64,000 nt of DNA from Rhizoclosmatium globosum (GCA_002104985.1 MCGO01000025.1:310001-374000); one strand, 5' to 3'; shown: positions 43,924-56,000, counted from the stretch's first letter. Notes: a model not told the origin generated them from the letters alone. Translations and numbers: made by a program.

Positions 43924-46002
43924 CTAATCTCGAGTTGAAATTCCTTTTTTTGCTTCCCATTCTCGATACGCAAACATTAGCTGCGATGAACAGAAGAAGA
44001 ATATGAAGATCCCAATAAAGAGAGTTAAATCTGTTACGAAACGAATTAGCAACCACACAATTCAAATTCATAAGCTGAACTCAACTGTTAATGTTGAAGA
44101 CCAATGGCAGCATTTGCATTATCCCACCATCTGCACTCGGTTTATGCCCACCAGCGGCTCCAAACCCAATAATGTTCACAGCAATCATGAGAAAGATGTT
44201 TGCCGTAGCACCAAGTCCACACATGTGCTTGTAATATGGCCACGATTCCATCTTTTTGTGAGGATATAACTTCATCGCCAAAGTTTCTGGAATAATTGAC
44301 AGACAAATCAACCATCCCCAAACGAGCAAGTTCAGGTCTGTAGCCAAAAAAAAGTCAATGAACGAAACAGAATGGATGTTAACTTACTCAAATCGTGCCA
44401 CAGAGCAACAAATGTGAACGTAACTCCCAAATTCAACAAGTAATTCTTTCCCCCACCCATCGGCACATAAATATACCGAATAATCCAGCGGTTAAAACTT
44501 CGATGCCAACTCCTCCAAAACCCACTCGTCGAATAATTATTCGTCATACACCGATTCATATTCTCAACCGTCTCTATTCCCTCCAACAACCCCCATAACC
44601 GGAAAAACCGCCAGATAACAAGCAATTTCAACCAAATATGTTTCAGGTTAAAGTATCCAAGCGTCGAGACTTCGAATGGAGTGAAGGATGTTTTCCAGAC
44701 CCCGGATTTCGCGATTGCAATCACGTAGGATGTGTGGATAAAGAGCTCCATGAGGATGGTTGTGGAGACCCAGCGCACGAGGTAAGGGATTAGCTTCTTG
44801 AATGGGTATGTGGCTTGGACACGCGTTTTGAGTTGGGATGAGAAGTCGTTGAAGGAGATGATGGGGCCGGCGAGGTATAACGGGATGTAGAGGAGGTATG
44901 TGAGGTATGCTGTGAATGTATAGTCGTTTAAACCGTACAAAGGAGTCTCGACGCGTGATTTTTGACATTGGATTTGGTGTGGAGGTGGTTTACAGTCTTT
45001 GCAGGATTCGTTGTGCTCTTTCAGACGGCGGTTAGAGTCTGGGGTTTGTGTTTGGGACCAGTAATAGTCCATGTTGAAGGATATCATGCGGAGGAAGCCG
45101 AAACGAAGGGGGTCGAACCAGCTTGCGTTAATCCCTTTGGATGCGTCAAGGAGACCAAGAGAAGGATGAATCCAGGCAAATTGAAAGCCCTAAGAGTATA
45201 TATGGATCATAAGTACAGTTCCATGCAGAGTATTAAAGTTCCAGATCCCAAAGCTTGATACCAGAGAAACAAAATAGGCTTCCAAATCATATTCCCCACA
45301 ATCTCTCACTATATTCTATCGTACCACTTCTATCACAATTCGCTTCATTTTTTCTAGGTACTGGCAAACACGTACCCGGTAATAATTGGTATACACCAGG
45401 ACAGCTAGACCAAAACCCCAACTCAAAATAGGCACAAGCAATTTCGTACGAGAATTCTTCATGAGCTGCATACAACCAAAGTAATTGAATCCAAAGACAA
45501 TCAATAGCTTCAAGAATCCAGAGAGACCATTATAAATGACGAAAAAGATGACTGAGAAGGCAAGATTGAACAAGAGTCTGGGAGAGTACTTTTTCCAGAG
45601 AGTGAATGGTTTTGAGGATCGTGAAAAAGCATATTGGATGGCGTTGGAGACGGAGACATGAAAAATGAGGAGGGGGATCAAGATCTTCAAGTTTGATCTG
45701 AAGGACGAGTACTGGGAGTCTGAGTTGTCGACAAAAAGGGATGCAGAGAAGGGGGAGGGGGAGAGGAGGAAGGAGTACTGAACAAATTCGGGTCGGGTGG
45801 ATGAAGAGAAGGCAAACATGCATCGTAGCATGAGTAGGATGCAAGTGAAGGAGCCTATAGCATGCAGGTAGAGCTCAGAAGTAAACATTGTAGCCTTTTG
45901 TGGATTGGGCCTGTGATGAGAAGGAGGTGGGATGTGGTATTGATCATTGTGTGAAGAACCAGCCACAGCAGGCACTGGATCATAGCGCTGAGACTGAGAC
46001 AT
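43924..46002 (-). CDS. GUP1: GUP1-like MBOAT O-acyltransferase, copy B
   Basis: 595 residues. Exons are 46002-45376, 45189-44388, 44337-44086 and 44030-43924; the first intron is 186 nt, the others 49 and 55. Same architecture as copy A: SSSTRPEFVQYSFL, YNGLSGFLK, FAWIHPSLGLLDASKG, YLAGPIISFNDF, FWRSWHRSFNRWIIRYIYVP and ALWHDL. It differs by a longer Ser/Pro/His N-terminus, a Cys-rich loop (ESCKDCKPPPHQIQCQ) and two extra introns. The last exon (LFIGIFIFFFCSSQLMFAYR) supplies the final helix and is easily missed. Copies have diverged well beyond recent duplication. The ATG at 46002 is the first in frame. Confidence 0.9.
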
Positions 46003-46145
46003 GAGGCTCTTTTTTGGCTTGTTGTTCTTGTTCTTTGATTTGGAGCCGTGTTTCTTTCGCTGACGTTGACCCACTTTGACTTATTTGTTTTAATACTACT
46101 ATAATATTTGTTTTGTTTGTTACAATAACCTTTAACCACCTCTGA

Positions 46146-48748
46146 ATGCAACCACCACCACCATCGACACCCACCCAAACCCAAACTTCGCATCTTCCGA
46201 AACCAGTTTTTATCGCGTCGCCCGGGTTTCGGCAGCGGTCGCACACGGCCTCGTCGACATCGTCTGTGTGTTCGCAAGGATCGGATTCGTCGTGCGGAGA
46301 CTATCCGTGGCTGTTTCAAGGTGGACAAGGACAAGGCCACGCGAGAGGTACTTTGCTTACCCACCTTCTACTTTGAATGCACCCTAACATTAACATTAAC
46401 ATTAACACCTTAAACCACCTATTTACTTCAATGCAAAGACCCGCCCGCAACACCCGCACGCGCACCACTCCAACCAACATTTGACACGCAGCCATCGACC
46501 CCCTTTGGAATCAACAACCAACAACAACAACATTCTCTCAATCTCGCTGAGTCGCCCTGGCTCTTTTCCGCCTCAAAAACCCAATCTTCAAAGCAACCTT
46601 CCTCAAAACACTTCCACGCCCAAACACCAGCCAGGCACCGCCAAACATCGGCGTCTTCTTTGACAGCTTCCTCAAATTCAATTAAATCAGCGTCAAAGGC
46701 GAATCCAGCCCCAACCCACCACCACAACCACCACCACCACCAACAACCAACACTCAACTTTGACTTTGACGATGACGACGACTTTGATGCTTCGGCCGCT
46801 GATTCGCCGTCAAAGCGTCGCTCGACCGGCCACTCGGCAAAGAAGCCAAAAGTAATGGTTCCTCCGCCGCCACCAACTCCCTTCCAACGACGCGTGTCTT
46901 CGCATTTCGCCGTGACTCCGAATTTGCCATTGTCGAATTGGAGGGATCAGAAGGACTCGAACGGCGATGCGGATCCTTTCGCGGCGCCAACATCAACTCA
47001 AAACTCAAATCAAAATCCATTCCTTGCACCAAACTCAGCTTCAAAGTCTGCTCTACCTTCTCCGTTTCGTCAAAGCAGTGCATTTCCGCTTCATCGACCC
47101 GCAAACACTCCATCCTCCTTCTCGTCCTCCTCTGCCTTCAGCCATCGCTCCAATCTTTCCACCCCAAACACTCCCTCTTCCTCTGCCACCTCATCTTCTT
47201 CAGCATTTTTATTTCTTCAATCTGATATGGCGTCTGGCTTCGATGATGAAGAGGAAGAAGACGAAGATGAACTCATGACTGCAAAACAACCCCATGAGGA
47301 AGACGAAGAAGACTCTGATTATGATCCACATAGAGCTACTCCAACTGCAGACTTAGTCATGGCGGAATCCTCCTTGCACAATGCATCCAATGCAATTCAC
47401 TCCAAAAAGTCATTTTCCTCTCTTTCTGACGAGGCTCCTCCTTCAACGCAATCTACTTCATCGCAAAAGACCCCAACTGCTCAGGTTGCTGGAAACTCGG
47501 CACATCATTTTGCTTTACTGAATGCGAATTTGGGTGGAATGGTTGGTGCACCTGAAGTTGGATCTTTTGATCCAGCATACAATCACGCGCATATCTTAGA
47601 TCGAGAAGGCTTAGAACGTATACGACGAGATCGATATTCATGTGAGTAAATATTCCCATGATGAGTGAAGCGCAAAAGTGGTTGTAAGAACAGGTCTGAG
47701 GAACATGGATTTTTGAACTTGTTCACATCGCAAAACCTACTGCTGCAATGACATTGTTATTTCCAATTTCTCACTCAACTTCAACAGACCCAGCTCCTCC
47801 ACTCCACAAAATCCCTCAAGACTACTTGACAACACACTACAAACTCCAACACCGTCTCGGCCGTGGCTCTTTTGCCGACGTGTTCAAAATCTCAACACCA
47901 CCTTCAACCACAACAACAACGACCACAACCCCACAACCCTCCTACTACGCCCTCAAAAAGACACGCACCCAAATAACAGGCCCCAAAGACCGCCGCTTCC
48001 AACTCCAAGAACTCATCATCCACATGCACCTCCCCACAACCTCTCCCCACATCATATCCCTCCACGCAGCATGGGAGCAATACGCGTGTCTCTACATGGT
48101 CCTCGAATACTGTCCCCACGGAACGCTTGCGTCGTATGTCGAACGGGTCGGGGACGTGGAAGAGTTTGTTGTTTGGGGGGTGTTGGGGCAGCTGGCGAGG
48201 GGGTTGGAGGCTGTGCATGCGGCGGGGGTTGTGCATATGGATTTGAAGCCGGGGAATGTGTTGATTGGGGATGGTGGGGTTTTGAAGATTGGGGATTTTG
48301 GGTGTGCATGTTTTGTTGGGGGTGTTGGGGGTGGGGGGATGGGTGGGTGGAGAGGGAAGGGGATCGGACGTATATTGCGCCTGAGGTTTTGGCGCTGGAT
48401 GGAGGACTTGGGAGGGGGGTTGGTGCGTTTTGTGATGTTTTTAGGTGAGTGTTTCTGGTTGGTTCTTTATATACAATTCTGACAGTCTCTTGGAATAGCC
48501 TTGGTCTCATTATCTTTGAGATTTCAACAAATATTATTCTGCCAGAGAACGGATCGCACTGGCAGAAATTAAGGAGGCATGATTTCTCTGAGTGCTCGAA
48601 GCAGCTGAATCGAGTGAGTCCGCCGCTAGTTGAGTTGATTAAGGGTATGTTACATCCATCTCCGAGGGAGAGGTTAGGGCTAGATACTGTTTTGGGACAT
48701 CCTTTCGTGATTGCTATTTTGGAAGGACCGGGTGGACTGTTTGGATGA
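46146..48748 (+). CDS. WEE1/MYT1-like protein kinase, with an apparent frameshift in a G-rich stretch
   Basis: About 770 residues; exons 46146-46347, 46439-47641, 47788-48444 and 48499-48748. The N-terminal ~470 residues are low complexity (Pro, Ser, Gln, His, acidic runs), as in Wee1-type regulators. The kinase domain has the Gly loop [17 protein letters not shown], the catalytic loop [14 protein letters not shown] (HMDLKP is typical of Wee1/Myt1) and KIGDFG. Then [19 protein letters not shown] continues in another frame, so one base is missing or a 38-nt atypical intron lies in the G-rich run at about 48310-48350. The end is [17 protein letters not shown]. Such kinases phosphorylate CDK1 on the inhibitory Tyr/Thr. 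The break may be a sequencing error. Confidence 0.78.
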
Positions 48749-48851
48749 TTGTTTTACTGTTGTTTTTCAGATATCCCCCCACGCTGCTAAGATGTTGTTT
48801 CAATAAAGAATGTATTTTTACCATTAACTCTTTCTTTAATCATTTATACTT

Positions 48852-49505
48852 TCAATTATATGCAGTCCTCTCCTCCAACTTCTCCTTCAAAGTCTTCAAT
48901 ATAACATTGCGATGACATCCATTCTCTGGCAAGCAAAAGCATCCTATTTCTTTTGCATTTGCCAGCTCTAAAAACTCGTTTAAGGTATCAGGATCCTGTA
49001 ATTTCCTGTGCAAGTGACTTTGAAACCTCGACAAACATTCTTCCAATGAATACTCGGACAGCTTGAACGGATTCGCCCATGGACTCGCATCATATACAAA
49101 TGCTTTTGATACTCCAGTTTCATCAACGTAATTGATACGACCTGCTCGTGTGGCGATAACGTTTCCAGGGGTTTCGTACCAATGTTTCAAGTGATTGTAT
49201 CTTGGACGCAGATGCGTGATTTTGAGGCAAACTCCTTTCGGCAGTTGTACAGATCGAGATGGTTGGATCACGCGCGTTGAATTTGATGGTATGAATGTTG
49301 GAGCAACAGAATGTTTGGATGATTTCGGTTGTTGTGTTGTCGAGGTTGTTCCAAGTGGCGGGAAATCATCCTGATAAGTAACGCTCGTAACAGGCACTGT
49401 CCAGGGAGTACTGTATGTGTTCATAGTTGTGAAATGGGTGCTTGAGCCAAAAGTATTGTGATGGTTTATGTATGTTTTGCTCAGCCACTGGCTGTGCCTC
49501 ATCAT
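48852..49505 (-). CDS. DUF4326 domain protein
   Basis: 217 residues in one exon. The C-terminal ~120 residues match the DUF4326 pattern: a charged strand, then ASPWANPFKLSEYSLEECLS, a helix, and the ending AKEIGCFCLPENGCHRNVIL with conserved Cys and His. The family is common in bacteria and phages; its biochemical role is unknown. The N-terminal half is Ser/Thr/Gln-rich and probably disordered. Two ATGs overlap at 49505/49502 and another lies at 49424 (MNTYSTPW). The gene is divergent from the monooxygenase, with about 110 bp between starts. Confidence 0.68.
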   Translation of the reverse strand: MMRHSQWLSKTYINHHNTFGSSTHFTTMNTYSTPWTVPVTSVTYQDDFPPLGTTSTTQQPKSSKHSVAPTFIPSNSTRVIQPSRSVQLPKGVCLKITHLRPRYNHLKHWYETPGNVIATRAGRINYVDETGVSKAFVYDASPWANPFKLSEYSLEECLSRFQSHLHRKLQDPDTLNEFLELANAKEIGCFCLPENGCHRNVILKTLKEKLEERTAYN

Positions 49506-49614
49506 CCAAACACGTCACTTTCTTTTCCAGAGCTTCTCCACTAATAAGAAAGATGCTGCACCTCGAGCCTTGGTGGAATGGGTGCAAATATGCTAATATT
49601 GTTCATCAAATTCG

Positions 49615-50868
49615 ATGACCAAAAGCGTTGCTATCATTGGCGGTGGCGCCGGCGGACTCATCTCCGCGGCTGTCATGCGGCGGCGCGGCTTAAAAGTGGC
49701 CGTCTTTGAAGCGGCGGCGGACGTTGGCGGTGTCTGGCGTTACACGAAACCTTCAACCTCGACGCCAATGTACCAGAGCCTCAACTCGAATCTGCCCAAG
49801 GAAATCATGGCATTTGGACCTGATTACCCGTTTGATTACTCAATGAACTCGTTTGTTTCCCACGAGGATGTGCTCAAGTATCTCACTGACTTTGTTGAAG
49901 ATAACAACCTGCGCGAGTGCATCAGCTTCAACTCACGTGTCAGTTCTATATCAAAGAATGGAGACTCTTGGCTACTTCACATCGAAAACCACAAGGAGCC
50001 GCTCTTGTTTGACGCTGTGGTGATCGCAAATGGCCACTACAACCGTCCTTTCACTCCCTCAATTCCCGGTCTATCCACTTTCTCAGGCAACCAATCTCAT
50101 TCAATTGATTACGATACTCCTCAACCATTTACAGCCAAACGTGTGTTGATTATCGGTTCAAAAAGCAGCGGCACTGACACTGCTCGAGAAATATCCCACC
50201 ATGCTCATTCGGTGTACGTCTCAGACCGCTCTCTCCCTCCAGAAACTCCAACTTTAACGCACAGTAACAATATCCATCACCTCCCCGCTGTCTCTCACAT
50301 CTCAAACTCAACCATTCACTTCCAAAACGGAACAACCACCGAAATCGATGAAATACTGTGGTGTACAGGGTATCTCTATGAGTTTCCCTTCCTTTCTTCT
50401 CGGCCCCCGTCACGGCGCGTTGATAACTTGTACCACCATCTCTTTTCAATCGATGATAACTCCATGGCGTTCCTCGGCCTCCCCTACACGGTCATTCCAT
50501 TTCCTCTCATGCGCTTACAAGCAGAATGGCTTGCGTCCGTGTGGACAAATTCAGTTGCTTTACCGTCTCTGAACGATCAAAAGGATTGGCTAAAGCAGGA
50601 TTTGGAGTCAAAACAAAGTGATTTGGAGGGATACCATTTTTGGGGTCCGCAACAGTGGTCTTACTTTCGAATGATGGCGCGCGAGGCTGGAATTTTGAGT
50701 GAGGAGTGGGAGGATTGGATGACTGTTGCAGCAGAGATTTGGGAGCATGTTGGAAAGTCAAGACCGAAGGTTCCTGGAGGGGCGGATACGTATCGAAGAA
50801 ATCAATATCGCATTCATGGCCCTAGAAAGTGGAGCGTTTTAGAGGAATCCGTTGACTACAACAACTGA
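49615..50868 (+). CDS. Flavin-containing monooxygenase (FMO)
   Basis: 417 residues, no introns. FAD site GGGAGGLISA (residues 9-18), followed by VAVFEAAADVGGVWRY. The FMO signature F-x-G-x-x-x-HS is FSGNQSHSIDY. The NADPH site is VLIIGSKSSGTDTARE. The second part has EILWCTGYLYEFPFL and MAFLGLPYTVIPFPLMRLQA, typical of FMOs. Such enzymes oxygenate soft nucleophiles (N or S) using NADPH and O2. The substrate is unknown and no pathway partner is adjacent. The intron-free structure is unusual next to intron-rich neighbours but is not proof of transfer. Confidence 0.92.
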   Translation: MTKSVAIIGGGAGGLISAAVMRRRGLKVAVFEAAADVGGVWRYTKPSTSTPMYQSLNSNLPKEIMAFGPDYPFDYSMNSFVSHEDVLKYLTDFVEDNNLRECISFNSRVSSISKNGDSWLLHIENHKEPLLFDAVVIANGHYNRPFTPSIPGLSTFSGNQSHSIDYDTPQPFTAKRVLIIGSKSSGTDTAREISHHAHSVYVSDRSLPPETPTLTHSNNIHHLPAVSHISNSTIHFQNGTTTEIDEILWCTGYLYEFPFLSSRPPSRRVDNLYHHLFSIDDNSMAFLGLPYTVIPFPLMRLQAEWLASVWTNSVALPSLNDQKDWLKQDLESKQSDLEGYHFWGPQQWSYFRMMAREAGILSEEWEDWMTVAAEIWEHVGKSRPKVPGGADTYRRNQYRIHGPRKWSVLEESVDYNN

Positions 50869-50910
50869 TAGATTTCGGACCATTTGGAATAAATCAAAGA
50901 CAAATGTATA

Positions 50911-52992
50911 CTATTTTGCCTTTTCGTGCTTAATAATCAATGTCTCATAATCATCCATTCGTTGCGTCTCTATTCCAGAGACTTCGGAATATGCAGAAGC
51001 ATGCGTGAACGCACCCCACACGGGCTCAAGCCTATTTACAATGCAAATTTCTTCTCCAACATCGACATGTGTCCGGGTCAGAAACCATGATCCACCCAAA
51101 CAAATTAACTCTGCACCCAGAACGTTTTTGCTTGCAGTCGTCAACCCAAGAACTTGCCCCCCTTCATTCGTCAACCCCACTTTCACAGCATACAACTTCT
51201 TGGACGAAAAGTCACCAACAGGTTCTGCAACTGACGTCACCCCATCCATTGAAACCGAAACAAATAGTCCAGCACAACAACACGCGTGCGAAAGACTCTC
51301 CATCACCAACGTCCACAAAAACGATGGGAACGGATTATACCATCCATCTTCACTCGCCCTCATTCCCCACACAACAACCGTAATCCGCTCCAACAATGTT
51401 GCCTTTGAAAACGTTTGTCCCAGTGACACGTGATTCATCGTCCCAGAGTCTCCGCCCTTCTTCATCTCCGCAACCGCAAGTTTTATAGACATCATGTTGT
51501 CGTGCAGTTCGTTACAAAAATGGAAGTATCCGTATCGTCGCGCACCACGGTCCAAGTAATCGAATATTTGATTCAACGCAGAAACATTCGGACGTCCTTC
51601 AAAAAACCCTGTCTCTTTGGCAATGAGGACCAGGAGTTGCGAAATGGCAATGTGAAGGTTATCGGTGTTATTGTATTTCCCAGCAAGAGTGTCATGCGGT
51701 TGGAACTGTAACGTTCCATGTCTGTATGCAAATTCAGTGATTTCCATTCCCGTCGCGAGTCCAAGGATCGTAGGTGTTGCGATTGTAACGTTTTCACAGA
51801 CAAGATTGATTCCATCACTATGAATATCAACATTCGCGTTTGAATTAATCACTCCCGTTATTCGAAATACTTGCTGCATTGTTTTCCCCTGCGTATTGAG
51901 TGTCTGTGGTGTGAACCACGCTCCATCGATACCAGGCTCAAGAGAATCAAAATGGAATAGGGGGAACGCGTACGCGGCAAGCCAACGAACAGTTTTCTGC
52001 CAATCGGTAGTATACTCAAACTTTTGAGAAAAGTTTGCAATGGCCTGCATCCCGAAATAATAGTCTTGTAGCTGCATACACCCCCGGTTCAACATATGCC
52101 GTACCAAACTTTTTTTGAAGGTGTCATCTGATGGATCCAATACCCCAAGGACACTCGAAACGTCTTCGGTATAGCGCTGTAATTGTGCTGTTATCATTTC
52201 ATGCGGCGCTTCGTTTGCATAAAAGTGTGCTATGCTCGTAATCGATTTCAAGAGATATCTTCGTGATACCATTACACCTGAGCACGGTTTGTCTGTGCAT
52301 GAACATGTATACCAAACGTCTTGACTCATGATGGATTCTTGGAGAGTCCAAACGCGGGAGTTGTAGACTTCTAACGCGGCGCGGTAGAGGTTCACGCGGT
52401 TCCGAATTTCAGTCGGATCTTCGCCTTTATATTTTATACCACTACGACATTGGTCAGCACGTTCGAAATCAACAAGAGCGACTGCATCTAGCTTCTTCTT
52501 TTCTTCGCATGTTAGACAGACGAAAGTTTGTCTTGCTGTGCGGTAAATGTCGTGCATAATTCCTATTTGGTGACATTTGTCTGATGAATCTTCTTGGTTG
52601 ATGCTGTAAAAGTCGACCCATAACGGAGTTGCAGTTTCGTCTCCGATGTTTGTAATCTTTTCAAGTTTTTGACGAGAGGATACAGTGAGGATTCGGTTGG
52701 ATCGGTGTTGAATGAGTTGGGTTGGCCCCCACACGTGGGAAATCACGTTAAATGCCGCAGTGAAGTCAGGTGGTCCTGTTATTAAATATGGTTCTGGCTT
52801 GATGGGCAGTGGTTTTGGCTCTGAGAGGAATGTTTTCGGTTTTGACTGTGTTGGCTTTGATTTTGGTGCTTTCTTTGACAGTTGTGTTTCAGACGAAGGT
52901 TTCTTTTTTGGAGTCGGAGCTACTTCCTTCAAACTCTTCTTTGAAGTTTCAAGAACAGGTTGGACCTTTGGTTTTGACGCTCCACATCCCAT
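50911..52992 (-). CDS. HET-domain protein with N-terminal myristoylation/palmitoylation motif
   Basis: 693 residues, one exon. The true start is the ATG at 52992, giving MGCGASKPKVQP: Gly2 with Ser6 and Lys7 fits N-myristoylation and Cys3 allows palmitoylation, so membrane attachment is predicted. A Lys/Pro/Ser linker follows. The heterokaryon-incompatibility (HET) domain has its diagnostic blocks: FNVISHVWGPTQL, LWVDFYSINQEDSSDK, IGIMHDIYRTARQTFVCLT and YNSRVWTLQESIMSQDVWY. The long C-terminal part (~430 residues) is unassigned. In filamentous fungi HET domains trigger programmed cell death on non-self recognition and resemble TIR domains. It is convergent with the monooxygenase. Confidence 0.85.
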   Translation of the reverse strand: MGCGASKPKVQPVLETSKKSLKEVAPTPKKKPSSETQLSKKAPKSKPTQSKPKTFLSEPKPLPIKPEPYLITGPPDFTAAFNVISHVWGPTQLIQHRSNRILTVSSRQKLEKITNIGDETATPLWVDFYSINQEDSSDKCHQIGIMHDIYRTARQTFVCLTCEEKKKLDAVALVDFERADQCRSGIKYKGEDPTEIRNRVNLYRAALEVYNSRVWTLQESIMSQDVWYTCSCTDKPCSGVMVSRRYLLKSITSIAHFYANEAPHEMITAQLQRYTEDVSSVLGVLDPSDDTFKKSLVRHMLNRGCMQLQDYYFGMQAIANFSQKFEYTTDWQKTVRWLAAYAFPLFHFDSLEPGIDGAWFTPQTLNTQGKTMQQVFRITGVINSNANVDIHSDGINLVCENVTIATPTILGLATGMEITEFAYRHGTLQFQPHDTLAGKYNNTDNLHIAISQLLVLIAKETGFFEGRPNVSALNQIFDYLDRGARRYGYFHFCNELHDNMMSIKLAVAEMKKGGDSGTMNHVSLGQTFSKATLLERITVVVWGMRASEDGWYNPFPSFLWTLVMESLSHACCCAGLFVSVSMDGVTSVAEPVGDFSSKKLYAVKVGLTNEGGQVLGLTTASKNVLGAELICLGGSWFLTRTHVDVGEEICIVNRLEPVWGAFTHASAYSEVSGIETQRMDDYETLIIKHEKAK

Positions 52993-53072
52993 TGTTGTTT
53001 CAACAATGATACTGGAAATTAACCATGCGTAAACAAGATGGAAAAATAATAACAAGCATTTATTCTTTAATT

Positions 53073-56000
53073 TCAGACAGATATCCTTATCCTAATTTCC
53101 TTTTCTTCCATCACACCAACCATTTCAGAAACCTCTTCAGCATCAAACACTCCCCGCAACTCTCCCATAACAAGCATATAAATCTTTTTACTCCACGGAC
53201 ATTCTCGAATAGCGCGAAACAAGAGTTGTTTGGCTTTCATGAGGTTACCCGTCAGAATTTCAAAAATGATTGAGAGGTACCAAATAGATGGACAATGTCT
53301 TGCGCTTGGGCATTCATGAGCTCTTGAGAAGAGAGAGCGAACAGAGTTTTGGTTATATGTGTGGCCAGTATGGTGATGAAGCTCAGAAAAGATGGCAAAT
53401 ATCCATAGTGTCGGAGAAGGATTCCTTTTAAAAAACGGGATCTGTCAGGCAACCTCCTCGAAGAAAAGGGTTCACTTACTTTTTCAACTCAGAGTCCAAG
53501 ACTCGTCGAACCCGGTTTTCAATCTTGGTTTTGGCTTCATTCTCTGCGAATCGCGACAAAAACACAGTGTTGTGTGGGAACTCCGCAACAGCTGCTTCGA
53601 GCGCTTCTCTCAAGTCACCAGGCCTGACAAACACACCAGGTCTCTTCGAGTGGCGGATATGGAGGCTTAATTTGGCTTCAAGAATTGATTCACGCAATGC
53701 AGGTAATAATCCAGTTCGGGAGAGCATCTCATTAAAGAATTTGAATGGTTCTTCGAGCGAATTGAAGTTGAGATATTCAAATAGTCCAGTGCATGTGATG
53801 AGAGCGGATGTGATTCGAATGGCTTGTGATGAAGGCGGCTGAAGAGTGCTTTGGTATTGTGAGTTGCATTTTTGAATTGCTCGATCGGTTAATTCATTAA
53901 GCAACTGTGAAGAAATTTTAGTACCAATACGATTGCCTAATGGCACTTACTTTTCGGGTCTTTAAAATCCGAGTTGCACTTGGTTTCTCAACTTCGACGG
54001 CTGAAATATCCGCAGAACCGTCGGCAAATGACACAAGTACCCACAGAGCTTGTTGATAGTTTCCCAGGTCCATTTCCAACTCTGAATACTTCAAATGCAA
54101 CAACACAGCATCATGCTGCTGTTCAACAGGAAACGTACGATATGACGAAATGGCTGTTTGATAAATCTTACGTGCCTACCATAAACTTGAGAGTCAATCA
54201 ATTGATAGAACAAAAAACACCTTTACCTCATCAATCTTTCCTCTCGCAACCTCTAACCCAGCATAAAAACACCAAAGAGATAAATTCATCCTTTCCTCTT
54301 TCAAAAACGCCTTTCCAGTCTTCAACGCCGCTTTAATACTTGAGCTACACGCCTCAACACTGAGCAACACTGGAATACCAATATCATCCAGTTCATCCAC
54401 TGTTTTCCAAGTCTGTGCAACAAGGTTTTTGATAAAATCAAGTTGACCGTTACCGGACTCCTGGACGGCTGTAATATGTGGTGTGTCCAATATGGCTGAT
54501 GTGGTGTTTTCTTGGGATGTGACGAGTGATGAAAGTGTGAGGGGAAAGTTTTTCAGTGGACAGGTTGGTGTAGGTTTGATAGTGTCTGTATCCATTTCGT
54601 TTCCAGTAGGTGTTGATGTTTTGGGAAAGAATTGTGAAATGAGGGCGTTGCTCATCAATTCAACGTTCATTAATGCTTCCGATGTGACTAAATTAGGGGA
54701 GGATGTTGCAGTTGAGTTGAATGGACAGGATAGCAGATTCATAAAGTTGGAGACGAGCTTGGCCTTCAAGTTTGGGTATGTCAAATGGAAAAGGAAAGGG
54801 CGAATGTCGTCAAAGATGATTGTAGCAAACGGATCAAGTTCCTCTTCTTCTTCGCCATCTTGGTATTCTTCGTTCTTTTTTTCGCCTGTTGCTGACCGTT
54901 GAGGTGCCCAATTCATGAAAGCAGACTCAGACTCCACTCGAAACCAACGTGCATATTCTTCTGCAAAGAATACGATAAGATATATAGCTTAAGGACCTCT
55001 CAAACCCTGAAACATACCTTCCATACTTTCATCGCCATCATCCGCTTGATGTGTACTGTATCCCGCAATTGGCTCTGCTCCCATCACATTCTGAATCCAC
55101 CCCATCGCGCCAGGTTCGCCTACTCTTGCACACTCACTTTCCCAAAAGTCTTCAAACATATCAACACGCTGCTGCCACGGCATATTCTCAAACGCCGGTG
55201 GAACAAAACACGAAAACTCAATCTGCCCCTGAAACAAAGCCACCGCGCGTTCTGTGTACCCAGCGTCGTACAAAAAGTGACACAATCGAGTGAAGAAGTG
55301 AAGGAGAGACGCCTGAAGAGTCTCTGAATCTATTAAAAGTTGAGTTATTGAGATTTAATTCTGAACAGAAAGTAAAAAACCCACCTTCACCCTCACGTAG
55401 AACACTTAAACACTCTTCAAAAGCGTCCACACATCCAGTAACTCCAAAACTTAAATAACTTGTCATTCGGAAAGTTAAATACCGGTCCCAGAGCTGCACT
55501 GCCTCAGATCCGTTGCCGCTTCTTTTCAGAACTCGGTCCCAAAGAGTCAATAACTTTGCTGGTTCAGAATCGCCCCAAGCTTCTTCGCACATTCGGAGGT
55601 ATGGTATCAAGAGCTCTAATGCGCCAGGGAAATGCTTCATGGCCTTTTCGTACATTGTCAATTTTCGTTCGGTTATGGCTTTCATTAGCTTTGCTTGTTG
55701 TTTTGTGTTGGATAATATGTCTGGAGTGACCAGAGTGTCTTGAAGGTTGATCAGTTCCAGCCAAGTTGACAGGTTTTTGGGGTTATTCTCAAGACGCAGG
55801 TTAAGGCGACGCGTTGTTTCGATGAATTCGGAAGATTCTTGAATGGAAGAAGAAGTGGCGACTGAAGATGTTGTTTTTGGGAACTGATCTTCTTCATCCT
55901 CATTTTCCTCAGTTGGATCCGCAAATGCTTTTGCTGCCATTTTCTTGGTTTTCGGGAAAGCGATAAAGTCTTGAAGGAGTGTTGACTCTTTCTCGTTTGT

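Noticed and set aside
46386..46407. Telomere-like repeat (AACATT units) near the kinase gene
   Set aside because: Only three to four short units inside an intron; not a fungal telomere motif and not at a chromosome end.
49615..50868. Horizontal transfer of the intronless monooxygenase
   Set aside because: Lack of introns alone is weak evidence; several other genes here are also intronless and composition looks similar.
53425..53450. NRDE2 last exon starting after the cag at 53442
   Set aside because: That frame yields an unrelated sequence with an early stop; the acceptor at 53425 keeps HAT repeats and the PWSK motif to the end.
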